Source: Tausonia pullulans
Taxonomy: Eukaryota > Basidiomycota > Tremellomycetes > Cystofilobasidiales > Mrakiaceae
DNA length: 64,000 nt
NCBI GenBank assembly: GCA_951802195.1
Contig: OX637624.1
Span: 248,001-312,000 of the forward strand
Direction: 5' to 3'
Part shown: piece after piece, positions 1 to 11,407 of the stretch
How the letters are laid out: the number at the start of each line of letters is the position of its first letter
How positions within the stretch are numbered: position 1 is the stretch's first letter
Notes under the pieces: generated by a model
What the model saw: only the letters and a program-made list of their open reading frames with translations
Told to the model about the DNA's origin: nothing
The model's database searches: none
Position numbers and translations under genes: made by a program

Positions 1-816
1 GGATCCAGGGCCACAACGAGGCGTTCGGTTTCAAGGCCCTCGTCTGTCAGTCTCTGTCGATTTGTCCCTCCCTCGCATGCTTCTCCTTACGCTGGCACGC
101 ATCCTGTCGCTTACCCCGACTCGACCAGGCCACGACGGCATTTTCTCCACCACGGACGCCTACTACTCGACTGATGAGCTCTACTTCGTCGAGCGCGAGA
201 ATGGGCACGTCACCCCTTGGGAAGATCGGGCGATTTACGAGCAATGGAACCCGGCGAACCACGTTTCTAAGTGGTCTACTCCGCAGCTCGTCATTCACGG
301 TGGCAAGGGTGAGCCATTCCCTAGCCTTACTATCTTTTCGCGGTTAGGAGGATGATACTGACGGGAGGATGGATACGCATCGACAGACTACCGACTGGGC
401 GAGAGCCATGGTCTCTCGGCGTTCACGGCTCTTCAGCGTCGGGGTAAGTCAAGCGTGACTGACCTCCTTGTTTGGTCGAGAGACCTTCAGCTCATGGCTC
501 ACCTCCCCCTCTTTCCAGGCGTCCCCTCGCGGCTCGTCTTCTTCCCGAACGAGAACCACTGGTGCGTGCTGCGCGCTCGCGTCTTGGCGTCGCATACATC
601 CTTCCATCGCAAGCTGACAATTTCGTGGTCGTTCATCCTTTCAGGGTTCTCAACTCGGGCAACTCGCTCCGGTGGCACAAGGAGATCTTTGAGTGGCTCG
701 ACGAATGGGTCGGCCACGGCAAGAAGGTCGAGGAAGACGTTTCCGTCGAGGCCGCAACGAAGCAGTCGATGGTGGCTGCTTCGCCCGCGTTTATCATTCA
801 GCGGGAAGTCAATTGA
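1..816 (+). CDS. DPP5: Dipeptidyl-peptidase V (S9 prolyl oligopeptidase family), 3' part
   Basis: The gene enters from the left edge and five exons are visible: about 1-45, 129-308, 387-443, 519-561 and 645-816. All junctions are GT-AG and keep one frame. The protein reads FKALVCHDG, then VIHGGKDYRLGESHGLSAF, then RLVFFPNENHWVLNSGN and a short tail ending in IQREVN. This is the C-terminal half of the alpha/beta-hydrolase domain of fungal Dpp5. The Asp of GGKD and the His of NENHW are the expected acid and base of the catalytic triad. The nucleophilic Ser lies upstream of the window. Family members remove X-Ala or X-Pro type dipeptides and are usually secreted or vacuolar. The signal peptide cannot be checked here. 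The gene is convergent with the thioesterase that follows, leaving about 90 bp that hold two long T runs. Confidence 0.88.
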
Positions 817-905
817 AGAAAAGCCGATCTGAATGGATTTTTTTTTCCTTCCAATAATTTTTTTTTTTCATTCCTCCGGTTCGTCTTCCGTCACGGAACA
901 TTCTC

Positions 906-2020
906 TCACTCAAGCATCCAACTCGTGCTCTCCATCGGCCGAGAAGCGGACGTCCCGCTTCGAAGATCGCGTTCAGGAGCAGTCGTCAGCTCTGGGCGAC
1001 CTTGATTCGACGAGGAAGTGAGATCTCTCACCTCGGACGAAGCCTTGGCGAGATACTTCGTGTGCACTAGAGAAGATCAGGGAGATGGTCAGAGACAAAT
1101 TCAAAATAAAAAAAACCCCCTCCCGAGCGGTGAAAGAGAGATCTCCCGACTCAACTCCCGTGCGCGACGATCTTGCCGGCGGCATTCAACATTTCAATCC
1201 TCGCGCAGCCGAGCGTCCGGCCCCTCGAGAGGACCTCACCGACGACGAAGAGTTGCTCGCCGACGGTCCCGCCCGAGCGGAGGCAGCTCGTGGACATGTC
1301 GGTGGAGACGCCGCTCGACCATAATCTGTGGTAGCGTAAATTCGAGAAGTCAGGTTGATAGACTGCGGCATGCACAGTGCACGCACGCCCACAAACCAGC
1401 CAGGTAGATAGATGGCTTGGCTGAAAAGGGAGGGCTTACCCATGAGACGAGAGAGCTAGAGACCCAATTGTGTCCCTGCGACAAGATAGAATAGAGCAAG
1501 TGCGGTTGCCTCAGCAGCGAGATCCGGAGTTGGCGACACGGACACGGTGCGTCAAACAGCAGTCCGGCCCCGCCGCGCCAATGGATCAATGTTGCACAAG
1601 GTACGGACGTCAAACTGGCGAGCACGCCTCCGTGAACGATCCCCGATCGATTTTCTTGATTATGATTCACCTCAGCCCACATAAATATCCCTGGTGGTTC
1701 TGCTGCCCGACTTACGACTGATTGAGGTGATGTCGAGGAACCCCTCGACGCGTCCAGGTCGGGCAGCGGTGATGGTCAGCTGAGAAGAGGGCTCAGCCGT
1801 CAGGGCTGGGGATCGTCACCGAATAGTCAAGTTTCGGCTGACATTGGAGAGCGTGTTGAAGTCATGCCTGAGGATATAGGTTCAACATGCGGCCTCGATC
1901 CAAGATATAGACAGGGTGCACATAGGAGCATCGACACCTCGAGAAGTCTGCCGGGACTGACCCTTTGACAGACAGGTGGTCCTGGAAGACTCGTCGGGTA
2001 AAGCGCAAGCAAGCAGCCAT
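906..2020 (-). CDS. Hotdog-fold acyl-CoA thioesterase (PaaI/ACOT13-like)
   Basis: Read on the minus strand, about seven short exons join in frame. They give MAACLRFTRRVFQDHLSVKG, HDFNTLSN, LTITAARPGRVEGFLDITS, then NRSGIVHGGVLASLT, DTIGSLALSSHG, a piece with GVSTDMSTSCLRSGG and GRTLGCARIEML, and finally HTKYLAKA. The order matches the small 4HBT thioesterases. The HGG loop next to the acyl-CoA site and the downstream Asp of the DTIGS segment are both present. Such enzymes hydrolyse medium or long acyl-CoA in mitochondria or cytosol. The second exon is only 25 nt (HDFNTLSN) and is needed to keep frame. The start at the MAAC methionine is chosen because family alignment begins close to it. The C-terminal tail after HTKYLAKA is poorly conserved and the last exon boundary is uncertain. 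Confidence 0.8.
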
Positions 2021-2229
2021 GACTCGGAGATCCGAGAAGCGAAATGGAAGTGGTGGTTGAGAGACCGGTCGCACGCGACGGCTCGGTCGGGCGAGAGGGA
2101 AGTCGGCCCGGCGGGCCATACGTCTGGGAGGGGAGTGTGAAGAGAGAGCAGGAGGACGCGTCCACAACTAGCTTCCTATCCTCCAGCATACTTCCAGGCC
2201 ACTTTCCCCGTTTCTCCTAGAAAAGGAGG

Positions 2230-4240
2230 ATGACGAGACTCCTGCAGCAGACTCTTCCTTTCGCCTGGCGCGCACGGCCTTTCCTCATCCTGGCGCGTTG
2301 TAACAGCTTCCCATCGTCGGCTGTCCGTCTGGTCTCGAGTGAACCGCCGTCGCCGAAGAAGGACGAGCCCAACCCCACTTCCCTCGTTCAACATCAGAAC
2401 CGGCTCCCGACCAAGACGGCGGGAGGTCTGCCGATGGTGCTTTCGTCTGGGCCGCACGAGGACATCGGCCTCCCAACGGTGAGCGCGCGTCCCGACCACG
2501 TCGGCCGTTCCCCGTCCCGATCTGACTCTCGGATCCTCGTCTTCGCCGCCAGATTCAAGACTACGGCATGAGGGAGCACAGCGAAGAGTTTGGTCGCCAG
2601 ATCCGGACACTTCTCAAGTTGACGACAGCGCTCTCGGCGTTCCTCGTCGTCGTCGCGGGATGTGGCTTCGCAAGCATGCAGTTCTACATGGAGCACGAGG
2701 GTATGGGCAGCCCGGCGTCGCTCTGGGAGGCGACAGATGCGCAGGGCGACGATGTCTTCGGCTGGGAGCTTGAGAATGAGGATTGGACGGGCGGTCTTGA
2801 TGGCGGCACATCGTCGGCGCTCAGTGGCGAGGTCCGGCGTGCTCTCCGAGGCGCCTGGAGTACCAAGACCTGGGGGACTGACATCGATCCAGAGGAAGTC
2901 CTCTCGGCTATGACAGGCAAGGAGCGGCCCAACACTCCCGACTCGCTCAAGGGCATGATCGGCCTGATTGTCGAGGAGGCCGAGATCGGAGACGCCGTCT
3001 CGCGGAGCCAGACGATCTCACTTGCCTACCTCGACCACGCTCTCCGGCTCGCCGCTGAGGACGGCGTCGCCTTCCCTCCGGAGGAACCCAACTCAAGACA
3101 GGCCCTCTCTCTTCCGGCGCTTTCGCACGCGACTCCCCGTCGGCCTAGGCCAAGCTACGAACTCGGGATCGCGCTTCTCCTTCGGCGCGCCAACATCCTC
3201 GAGCAGCGCGCTTCTCGAAGCGATCTCCACAACGCCCGGCTTCTCTATGGGCGGATCCTTCGCGCGGTGTTCGACGTTGAGGGCGCTGAAACGCTCGAAG
3301 CCAAGCTCGCACGCAAGCTCGGCGACATCGGCTGCCAGCTCAGCGATCCCGACGCCGAAAACTGGTTTCACTGGGGGATCGCGCGCCTGGTCGGAGCTGG
3401 AGATATCAAGGACAGTGTAGCGTTCAACCCCGAGCTTCCAACATCCTCCACTGGATCTCATCGCTCTCCGTCTCCTCTCGGTGGTTCCCATTTGGACATT
3501 GTCCATCTCCTTTCTCTCAAGGCGCCAGCCGATCTCCCTCCACCACGCCTTCGCGCTCTTCTCTCCCTCCTAACCTCCCTCTCCGTCGCCCAGGCGCGAC
3601 CAAAGACGCTGTCTTCCGCCTTGGAGACCCAGCTCGCCAGCCTAAACTTCATCGAAGCCGCCCTTGCTTCGTCCGACCTTTCCTCACCCGACCCCTCCCA
3701 GCCGCCTTCCCCTGCCCGTCACCTTCACAATCTCTCCCTCCAGCTCACGCAGGCCACCATCTCCTCCCACTTCGCTGAGGTCCTCTACGCGACGCGTCCG
3801 CGCACGGATGAGGCCCTCGAGCGCCAGCAGGCTGATCAGGCCATCCAGTGGCTCCAGTCGACGCTCACCCGCTCCGCCTCAGTCATCCACCTCATCTCCA
3901 CCGCGCCAAATACACCCATGCCATCCTCGTTCCCCATCCCTGCGGCGGAGACCAAAATACCGACGGAGCCAGCGCACCGGATTCGGTCGATCCAGACGCT
4001 CAAGCAGCCAGCGACAACCATCCTCTGGGCAGCGAGGAAGGTTGCGGCGTCGTCGGCCAACTTGCTCGCTCTCCTTTTAACGCGGACAACGTCGACGGCG
4101 ACCTTGCCGTACACGCCGGAACAGCTCAAGGCCGCGGTGGAGGCCTATTCGGGAGATCTTGTCCCTGGTGCGTCCGTTGGTGCTTGCTTGACGCTGTCTT
4201 CTCTCGTCTAGCCTCGTGGCTGACCCAAGTTCTCGGATGA
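2230..4240 (+). CDS. Mitochondrial single-span membrane protein, possibly Mgr3-like
   Basis: Exon 1 is 2230-2478, an intron with a GTGAGC donor follows, and exon 2 starts at 2553 in frame. The N-terminus (MTRLLQQTLPFAWRARPFL) is rich in Arg and hydrophobics with no acidic residue, which looks like a mitochondrial presequence. One membrane segment (LTTALSAFLVVVAGCGFASM) lies near residue 105. It is followed by an acidic stretch with FGWELENEDWTGG and then a long helical, Ala/Leu-rich region that could form TPR-like repeats. Unspliced, the frame stops at 4211. A 44-nt intron at 4168-4211, with a CTTGAC branch-like site, would instead end the protein at 4240 with ASWLTQVLG. The layout resembles Mgr3, the TPR adaptor of the mitochondrial i-AAA protease, but I cannot prove that from motifs. 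Confidence 0.7.
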
Positions 4241-4588
4241 TTCTCCAGCACGTCCGTTCTTTTGAAAGATGCTTTGGGCTAGAAGAGCCATAGATGAGAC
4301 GCAGCAGAATGAGATAGACGAATCGCCCTTGATGTGAGAGTGTGTATACGAGTGAGGAAGGTAGAGGATTGGGATGAGGAGCGTGACACGCGTGCAGGGA
4401 TGGCAGATAAAGGGAAGGGAGATCGATAGTGCTAGCAGGGATAGGAGTAGTGCTAGCAAGGAGAAGAATGGCTGGGGCTGGAGCGGTGTGTATGTGTGTG
4501 TGTGAATGGGTCAAGTTTTACAGGCAAATCGAGGGGAAGAAGGAGGGGAGACGAGACCACAGAGAGGAAATGGACCAGACGCCCCCCA
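4241..4588. other. Intergenic region between convergent genes, with GT microsatellite
   Basis: This stretch separates the 3' ends of the membrane-protein gene and CKS1, so it should hold both 3' UTRs. A GT-rich run (about 4487-4503) and purine-rich DNA are visible. I see no coding or RNA gene. Confidence 0.6.
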
Positions 4589-5913
4589 TCAACGCTTCTT
4601 GGCTGCACCGGCGGGGACATTGCCGTACTTCTCCTGGTAGTTCTTCTCCCTGTGGAAGGAAAAAGCGGGCGAATTCAGCTCGAGGCAGATTCCAAAGAGC
4701 GAGGCAGGTTTGAATTACCGTCGAAAGAGGAGGATGTGCGGTTCAGGAGCGTGGATCTCGCTGTGAGAGGGGGGGGGAGTGGAGGGGGTTATAAACTGAG
4801 TTAGCCTTGCTTTTCCAGACTTGTAAAGAGGAAGACGCAGCACGCACTAGTGCTCCCACTGTAGTCATGGGTTTGAAACGACAAGGGGAGGGGAAGGTCA
4901 GATACTATGTCGCGGCGTTCGGTTCAACATGATCGTAACGTACGCCCAGCTTTGAAAGGCAAAGGAAAGCTGTACGTCAGTCTCGCCTCAGCAGACAGGA
5001 TGAGCTCGTCGTGAACGAGGCCTGCAACTCACGCTCTGCATGATGCCGATGCTCCTGGAAAGCACAAGGAAATTCGTCTTTAGTCAGACATCATGTCTCT
5101 TCGGAGGTTGTATGCAGCCTTGAGACACACCGCCATTCGGACTCGGAGAGAAGCCTCAGAACTCCAGTGTCACCTGCCAGTCGCAAGAACGGAGAAAGAG
5201 AAGAGCCTTGGGTCAGTCGCGCGTCCAAGCGAGCGAGAGGAAGCGCTCGTGGAGTCGCTCGACGCACCCTGGAAGTAGGAAGCGGGGATGATTTTGAGGA
5301 GCTGCTTAGGCACGATGACATGCCTGCCGTCGAAAGAAGGACCCAGGTTGAGGCAGCGGCGAATGGCGGTAGAGGCGATACCGAGGTCCGACGAGCGCGA
5401 CGGCGGCGACGCGAAGCAAGCGGAAGAGGCCCGAGGGAGGAACGGAGGTTGGATGGGGAGACGACGCGTCAGGGCGATTCGTCGTCAAGAACAGCAGGCA
5501 CGAGAAGTCTCTTCCTCACCTGTACTCATGAGTGTCGTCCTCATCTGTGAGGTTGTTCGTACAATGCGAGCGGCAGGGTCGACGGGCAGGTCGTCAGCAG
5601 TTGTCCATGAAAGAGAGGAGGAGGAACGGCAAGCTGAGAGCGACCAGCCGCCTCAACACGCGACGAAGAAAGAACTCGCATCGATCGCTGTAGTGGATCT
5701 ACAATGGGAATTGGGAGGAGCCATGTCAGTCATAGCTTAGATAAGAACGCGTTCATTGCCGTCGATCGACAAGCGACGCGCCCCGGGCGGAAGTCCTCGC
5801 GTCTATCTGACGCGAAGAGGGGCGTCCAGTTGGAGCATGTTGGGAAGTTGAGCAAGCGAGTGAGCGTTGTACCGCACCTTCTCAGCAAGGTCCTGGATCG
5901 TCTCTTTCGGCAT
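4589..5913 (-). CDS. CKS1: Cyclin-dependent kinase regulatory subunit Cks1/Suc1
   Basis: Ten small exons on the minus strand join in frame into a 106-residue Cks protein. They are 5878-5913, 5680-5698, 5520-5544, 5268-5323, 5131-5173, 5033-5054, 4944-4949, 4848-4858, 4719-4760 and 4589-4649. Landmarks in order are IHYSDRY, EDDTHEYR, HVIVPKQLLK, LLSESEWR, SIGIMQS-LG-WEHY and EIHAPEPHILLFRR. These are the Cks phosphate-binding and CDK-binding elements, and the length fits yeast Suc1. Cks1 docks on Cdk1 and promotes multisite phosphorylation in the nucleus and cytosol. Two exons are tiny: 6 nt coding LG and 11 nt coding WEH plus part of Tyr. Every other intron is GT-AG, but the intron after exon 2 begins GC (GCGAGT). 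That donor is the only one found that keeps SDRYEDD intact. Reading through the 6-nt exon for 44 nt also keeps frame, but replaces the invariant WEH with an unrelated insert. Confidence 0.9.
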
Positions 5914-6258
5914 CGCGCGGGAGTGAGGGCCGAGGGGCAAGTGCAGTAGGTGGTAGAGGTTGAGAGGATGGGCGGCGCGCGCGTGAGACAAGCAAGAGGC
6001 AAGAGAGTTGGAGCAAGTTGGGAGGGCGGCGGCGGAAAGGTTACTCGCGAGACGAAAGAGAAGGGCCGCCGCGCGAGCCACCGCAAGCCAGCGCAGACCA
6101 AGGCGGCCTGGGCGCGCCGGCTGGCTCGAAGAGAGTATGCCACGAGGATCGGCCGTCCAGATGCATAGAGAGATGGTATGCTAGTTATGCGAAATAGCAA
6201 AGAGACAGAAAGATAGAAGGAATAAGGCAGTAGGAGTCCAGCTCCACATGGTCCATCC
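5914..6258. other. Intergenic region upstream of CKS1
   Basis: This region lies between the CKS1 start and the GLC3 end, both on the minus strand, so it should contain the CKS1 promoter. The sequence is purine-rich on the plus strand. No gene is supported. Confidence 0.5.
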
Positions 6259-9200
6259 TCAGGTGTCGTGGCGCACCACGATCAGTGCCGAAAGACACTG
6301 TAAGGGCCCAAGCTGCAAAACCACACAGGCCATCAATACAGCTCGTTATAGTCCCCTCAGCGCTGACTTACCTCTTTAATGGACCGGACTTCAGCCCCGG
6401 TCTTGCGCGGGTCCGTCGCCAGGACGGCGAGATAACGGCCAGGGGCATCCCACGGCGAGGGCAGCTGGAATGTCCCCGCCAGGATGGCCTCAGTCGGGTG
6501 GAAGTTGACCAGGAAGAGATGGCGCGACCGAGTGAAGACAATCAGCCCACTGTTATCATCCTGGTGCGTCACGTCCGCCTGCAGCATCGTCGGACCGATC
6601 AGAGGGGCTCAGGCATCGCTTGAGCGAAGAGGGACGGACCAGCTTGCCATGACCCCATCCGCCATCCGCCTCTGCCCACATGAGCCCGCGGTCGAACTCG
6701 AGTAGTTCTCGGTAGCGAAGATTTCTGTCTGGTTCGACCAGATCCCACTGTCGTCGAGATCGGTCCGTGTGGAAGTTGTTGGCGACTGAGGGGAGTTCCA
6801 AAGGCTACGAGAGGACGAGAGACGAGAAAAATTTGAGTGTCAAGAGGGAGAGAAGCAATTGAGGAAAGGGAACGATACTAACCTCTGGGTGACCAAACTA
6901 CGACAAGCGCGAAGAGATCAATATTGGGCATATAGGGAGAGCTTCCGTTCAGACCTACCTCGTTTCCCATGAAAGCGAGATAGCCTTCGCCTGCAAAGGC
7001 GATCGTCATGAGCCGCATGAGCTTGTGCAGACTCATCCCCCTGCGCCGCGCCTCCAATATCAGCGTGGGGTTGAGGTAACAGGACAAATGGCATGTACAT
7101 ACCGTCTAGTTCGCTCCGTCTGCGTTTGGAAGATGCTCATATTGTGGTAGAGGTCTGCAAGCAAGGGCGGTTGATGTCAGTACGTGAGAACAGCCCTCAG
7201 GGGGACGGAAACCATTCAAGGTATACGTACCATCTCCAAAGAGCCATTGTGAGCTCGTGAGATTACCTTCAATACACTGGTCGTCTGCGGAACAGCACAA
7301 AAAAGGGTCAGGTCGGCAGACATGGGATAAAGGGGAGAACCCTAGACGCACGACTCTCAACGAATGAGATCGTTTTCTCGCCCAACGGGGCCCGCCGATT
7401 CCCCAATGAAGCGATGATCTTTGTCACTGGCCAACGATCTGTTTTGTCCGCGAGTAGACCGAACCACATGTCTGGGTTCCCAAGTCCGAGTCGGTAGTCG
7501 AAGCCGACTCCTCCGATATCAGTCGACAGGCAGAGAGTCGGGAAGCCAGCAAAATCCTCCGCGCTGCAGGACGAGGAGAGTCAGACTGTGTGGCATAGAA
7601 AGGAAGAGAGATTGTGATATAACGCACATCGTCGTGATGAAGGGGAAAAGGCTATGCAGCATGTGGTTCGCCTGATGGCATGGGCGTATCAGCAGGCGCT
7701 AGCTGTCGACCTTAGTAAAATGAGAACACGCACGAGCATGAGATACTCAATTGCCGCGTGATCCTAGATGTGGCGTCGTTAGGCAGTCCAGTCGATGCAT
7801 GCAAAAACATGATAGGACTTACGAGATTGACCGAGAAGTAGTCGGCATAATCTCCTGAGAAACCACGGTCGACTGCGTGGTCGAGAAAGAGCATCGACGA
7901 AACGCTATCGAAGCGGAAGCCGTCGATGCCGAGACGTGTGACCGCAAAATGGAGGTTGGACAGCAGAAACTCGAGGACGCGCCTTTTGGAGTAATCGAAA
8001 ATGCGGCTGGAAAGATCAAGGAATCAGCCTGCGAGTCAGAGACGAGTCGAAACACGAACGACTGCTCACGTGCCCCAGATTGGATGAGTTCCATCAGACG
8101 AGTCGCGGAAGTACATCCCCGGCGTTCCGTTGAAGCTGACCCAGTGCCATGAAAAATTTCAGAAGCGAAGTCCGAAGAAGGGGTCACATCAAATCCTTAC
8201 CCGTTTAAACTCTCTTCGTCGTTTGCGCACGAGTGCGAGTGCACGACATCCATGATGACACGGATACCCTGAATGTGAGGTGATTTGATCAGCTTCTTAT
8301 TTTTGTAACGCACATACGCTTCCACAGGAACCCACCAGGTTATGGGCGGCATCGACAAGGCTGACGAGCGATTCGATGGTCCCTAAAGGCGAGGATGGGA
8401 ATCAGAGCCGTTGATGATTAGTCGATCACTGCTGCACGACGTACCGAAGCGAGAAGACACTGCATAGAAGTTGGAGACCTGGTAGCCGTAGCTTCAAGGC
8501 AGGAAGAGAGCGTTGAGTACAAAATCGTCCAGCGGTCATTAGCTAACCGGCACTGACGAGGCGTAGTATGGATGGGTCATGAGGCCCATGATCTGAATCG
8601 TATTATACCCTCCTCGAGCGACACGAGGAAGAACGTCTCGCTCGAACTCGGCGAACGTGCCAACTTGATGCGGAACGTTGACAGAAGCGCCGATGTGGAC
8701 CTCGTAGATACTGTTATTTGGCCAGTAGGCCTTCAGCCACTATCGGTACGCGCGCACCACGAGGTCCCATTACGAAGACGGACCGAAGCGTCTTGGGTGC
8801 TGGCGGACGTGAGCCCTCATAGATAGGAGGAACAGGGACATATCGAGCTCGGAACTTGACCTCTTCGGGCGCCGCTTGCGTGGCGCAGAGAGTGTACGCG
8901 GCTGAAAGCGAAGGAGACAGGTGTGGTCAGGCGCGTCGACCTGTCACCTGTCGGACGGAAAACGAGTAATAGCTGCCACCGAACCCAACTGTACTTACGG
9001 AAGCGATCGACGACGGCGCCTGACTTGAGGGTGATGCGGATCTAGAGGACCAAAGACAAGCTCAGTAAAGCTCTCGATGTGAGCTTGAGAGCGTCCCTAC
9101 CTTGATCTCGGATCCGACAGGGATGGGAGGCTCGCCATCGAGATTAGGCTCTATGCGCGTCGTCCAGCATTGATCTGGCGGGGAGAGCCGCATGGGGTTC

Positions 9201-9907
9201 TTTCTGGCATCCCAGCCGTCTGTAGAGGAGCAGGACAGCATCAGCTTCCGCTTGGAACCATACAGGAGATCACACGCACTAAAGTCGCCGACGAGGCTGG
9301 CCGAGGACACGTCCTCGATCCACTCCCGGTAGGTTATGGATCCGTCGCGTCCAGCCTGCGTGTCAGGTCAACCTCGGGTCAATCGAGGGCTTCTTCGGCA
9401 GAGGAGAAGGTCAGTTATAGAGGAGGGCCTCACCATAAAGCCCATCCTCAAGTAGGCCGAGCAGTACTCGTCGATGTCTCCGAGGCTTGCCAGCGTGCTC
9501 CGAAAGTGATCGTGACGCGCTCGCAGGTAGAACGCGAACGGTCGCAGTCCCGGGTCAAAGGCGATGACCCCTGGCTCGTTGTCCCGAGAAAGAGACTGGG
9601 CATCGGACGCTGGCGCGGGTCTGCTGAAGAACCTGGCGAACCTCCGTCGTGGTGTGCTCGACTGAGGGCTCGTGGGAGGCCTGAGCGTGGTCCCGAAGAA
9701 GGGAAGGTTCGGGGAGGCGGGCGACCGAGGCGACGAGGGGGACGAGCCCTTGATGCTGGACCTCGAGGACGAAGGCAGAATGGATAAGGGGACAGGCATG
9801 AGATGGGCGGGTGGCGGGAAAGGGTAGGGATGATAGTGGTAACCGGGAGCTGAGCGCTCAACGAAAACACGCCCGCTCAAGACGCCACTTGCCGCTTTGA
9901 TGCCCAT
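6259..9907 (-). CDS. GLC3: 1,4-alpha-glucan (glycogen) branching enzyme
   Basis: More than a dozen minus-strand exons spell a GH13 branching enzyme. Near the N-terminus, [18 protein letters not shown] and [14 protein letters not shown] match the helical lead segment. A CBM48-like module follows with [18 protein letters not shown] and a [10 protein letters not shown] end. Catalytic-domain landmarks are [35 protein letters not shown] (nucleophile Asp in FRFD), [10 protein letters not shown] (acid/base Glu in AED), [22 protein letters not shown] and [11 protein letters not shown] with [27 protein letters not shown] begins the C-terminal beta domain. The enzyme makes alpha-1,6 branches in glycogen in the cytosol. 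If translation starts at 9907 there are roughly 100 Pro/Ser-rich residues before the conserved domain, longer than usual, so a downstream start is possible. The last exon is short and its frame is the least certain part. Confidence 0.93.
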
Positions 9908-10630
9908 TTATCCTTACATTCGGCGTACATGAGACCGACCGCACGACGGACAAGCGTTCGTAACAGAGGGCGGACTCGTTTGTCCGCGATCGGCTTACAT
10001 GTTGCCAACCAATTCGCTTCACCACATATCGTTTGACTTTCAGCCCTGCCAGTCTGAGGCACAAGTTGAGAGTCGCGGTGCAGGTGCGCTGGTCTCAATG
10101 GTGATCGGGAAGCTTCAACATATCTCTCGGAAGCAACTCCCCCCTGACAAGGTGCCTCCTGTTGTTGAGAGTCTGAGACGTGCATAAAGGTTTGATGGGA
10201 ACATATAAACGTTGGGCAGCGACCATCCAATTCCGACTTCCGACAGAATCCGACGACGCTGGACCTCCATCCGTCCGTTTAACCGGACTTGCCCTGGGGC
10301 TGCTCGTTCCTAGGAAACGCCGGAGAAAGAAAAACAAGGTCAGTAACAGACCAAGAGGGACGGAACAGCAAGCAAATGAGTCGGGATCGCATGATAGGAG
10401 CGAAAGACTTTATAGATGCTTGGATTCAACATTCTCTAGTAGGAGTTGGCTTGAACTATGCACTGAGAGTATCAGGGTGGTAGACGTCCAGAGTCGCCGA
10501 CATGCGCCGAGAAGACTCATTTGAGAGTGGAGAGCGGCGGCAAGACGAACGCGCGCGCGCCAAAGGCGGTGGGTGGGCGACGGCCACGACAAGACAGGAA
10601 CATGAGGCTCGAAGCGACAAGGACCGCTAC
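9908..10630. other. Intergenic region between GLC3 and RPS30
   Basis: About 720 bp separate the start of GLC3 from the stop of RPS30, so the region probably holds the GLC3 promoter and RPS30 3' UTR. Only short open frames without family resemblance are present. Nothing further is seen. Confidence 0.5.
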
Positions 10631-11407
10631 TTACATCTTGCGCTTTCCTCCGGGGGCGAGGGTGACGTTGACGAAGCTGGAGGGAAAGGAAGGCAAAAGT
10701 CAGTTCGAAGCTCATCTTGAGCCCGCCGACCTGAAGGCGGGATGGCGGGATCCTTGGGAAGGTTCGGAGGCCAGAGATGCTGAGGAGCGCTCCGCCAGCC
10801 AAGGACAGGAGGCTAGGGAGAGCAATAGCTCAGGGCGTGCCCTGAGCTGCACAACAGGAGGAGCGTTGAGGCGGCCGGTGGAGCAAGCCAGCTCTTTGCA
10901 GCACCCCTCTGCGCCCGCGTCGCTGCTCTCCTCTGAGCGTCTCTTCGCACTCCTCGTTCGTCGCGAAGCCATGCCCGCGTGGCCGCTCGGAGGAACCTGC
11001 ATTCTCTGGACCTCCTCCCATTGTGGTCCCGTCCAACCGGCCTTAAGTGGGAGGGAGACGAACCGGCGGTTGTACAGCAGACGCTTCTTAGCGCGGCCCT
11101 TGGGGGTCTTGGGCTTCTCCTGCTTCTCGACCTATCGACACGGGGACGCAGAGGGAGATAGGCAAGCTCGTGATGAGCAATTGCGACCAAGAGCAAGGTG
11201 GCACAGCACAGGCTGGGTTTTAATGTACCTTGGGGCACTGAGACTTGACTGAAGGCGACGAGGATTGAATGGATGGATCAGCCCACTGAGTCTTGCCTTT
11301 ACCCTGGACGACCCGCCCGCTCTTCTGGGCCGTCCCCTGAAGCAGGCGAATAGAGAAGGGCCCGTACCCTTTCCAGCTCGGGCGAGCGATCCGTGAACCT
11401 TTCCCAT
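10631..11407 (-). CDS. RPS30: 40S ribosomal protein S30 (eS30)
   Basis: Four exons (11368-11407, 11229-11248, 11064-11131, 10631-10676) join through GT-AG introns to 57 residues. The order is MGKVHGSLARAGK, VKSQCPK, VEKQEKPKTPKGRAKKRLL, YNRR and FVNVTLAPGGKRKM. This is eS30, a basic protein of the 40S head that contacts mRNA near the decoding centre. There is no ubiquitin-like (FUBI) fusion, as in yeast and unlike animals. Exon 2 is only 20 nt and intron 3 is long (about 390 nt). The protein stops right after GGKRKM, whereas yeast S30 continues with a short Asn-Pro-Gly-Pro tail. The stop overlaps a GTAAGT donor-like sequence, so a further exon is conceivable, but no fitting acceptor with that tail was found. 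Confidence 0.93.

Noticed and set aside
1804-1871. A thioesterase exon running to the GTGACG donor at about 1835
   Set aside because: It leads to an in-frame stop after joining LTITAARPG. The earlier GTCAGC donor after LSN joins in phase.
4906-4949. A 44-nt CKS1 exon in place of the 6-nt one
   Set aside because: It keeps frame but inserts about twelve unrelated residues in place of the invariant WEH, while a matching WEH microexon exists at 4848-4858.
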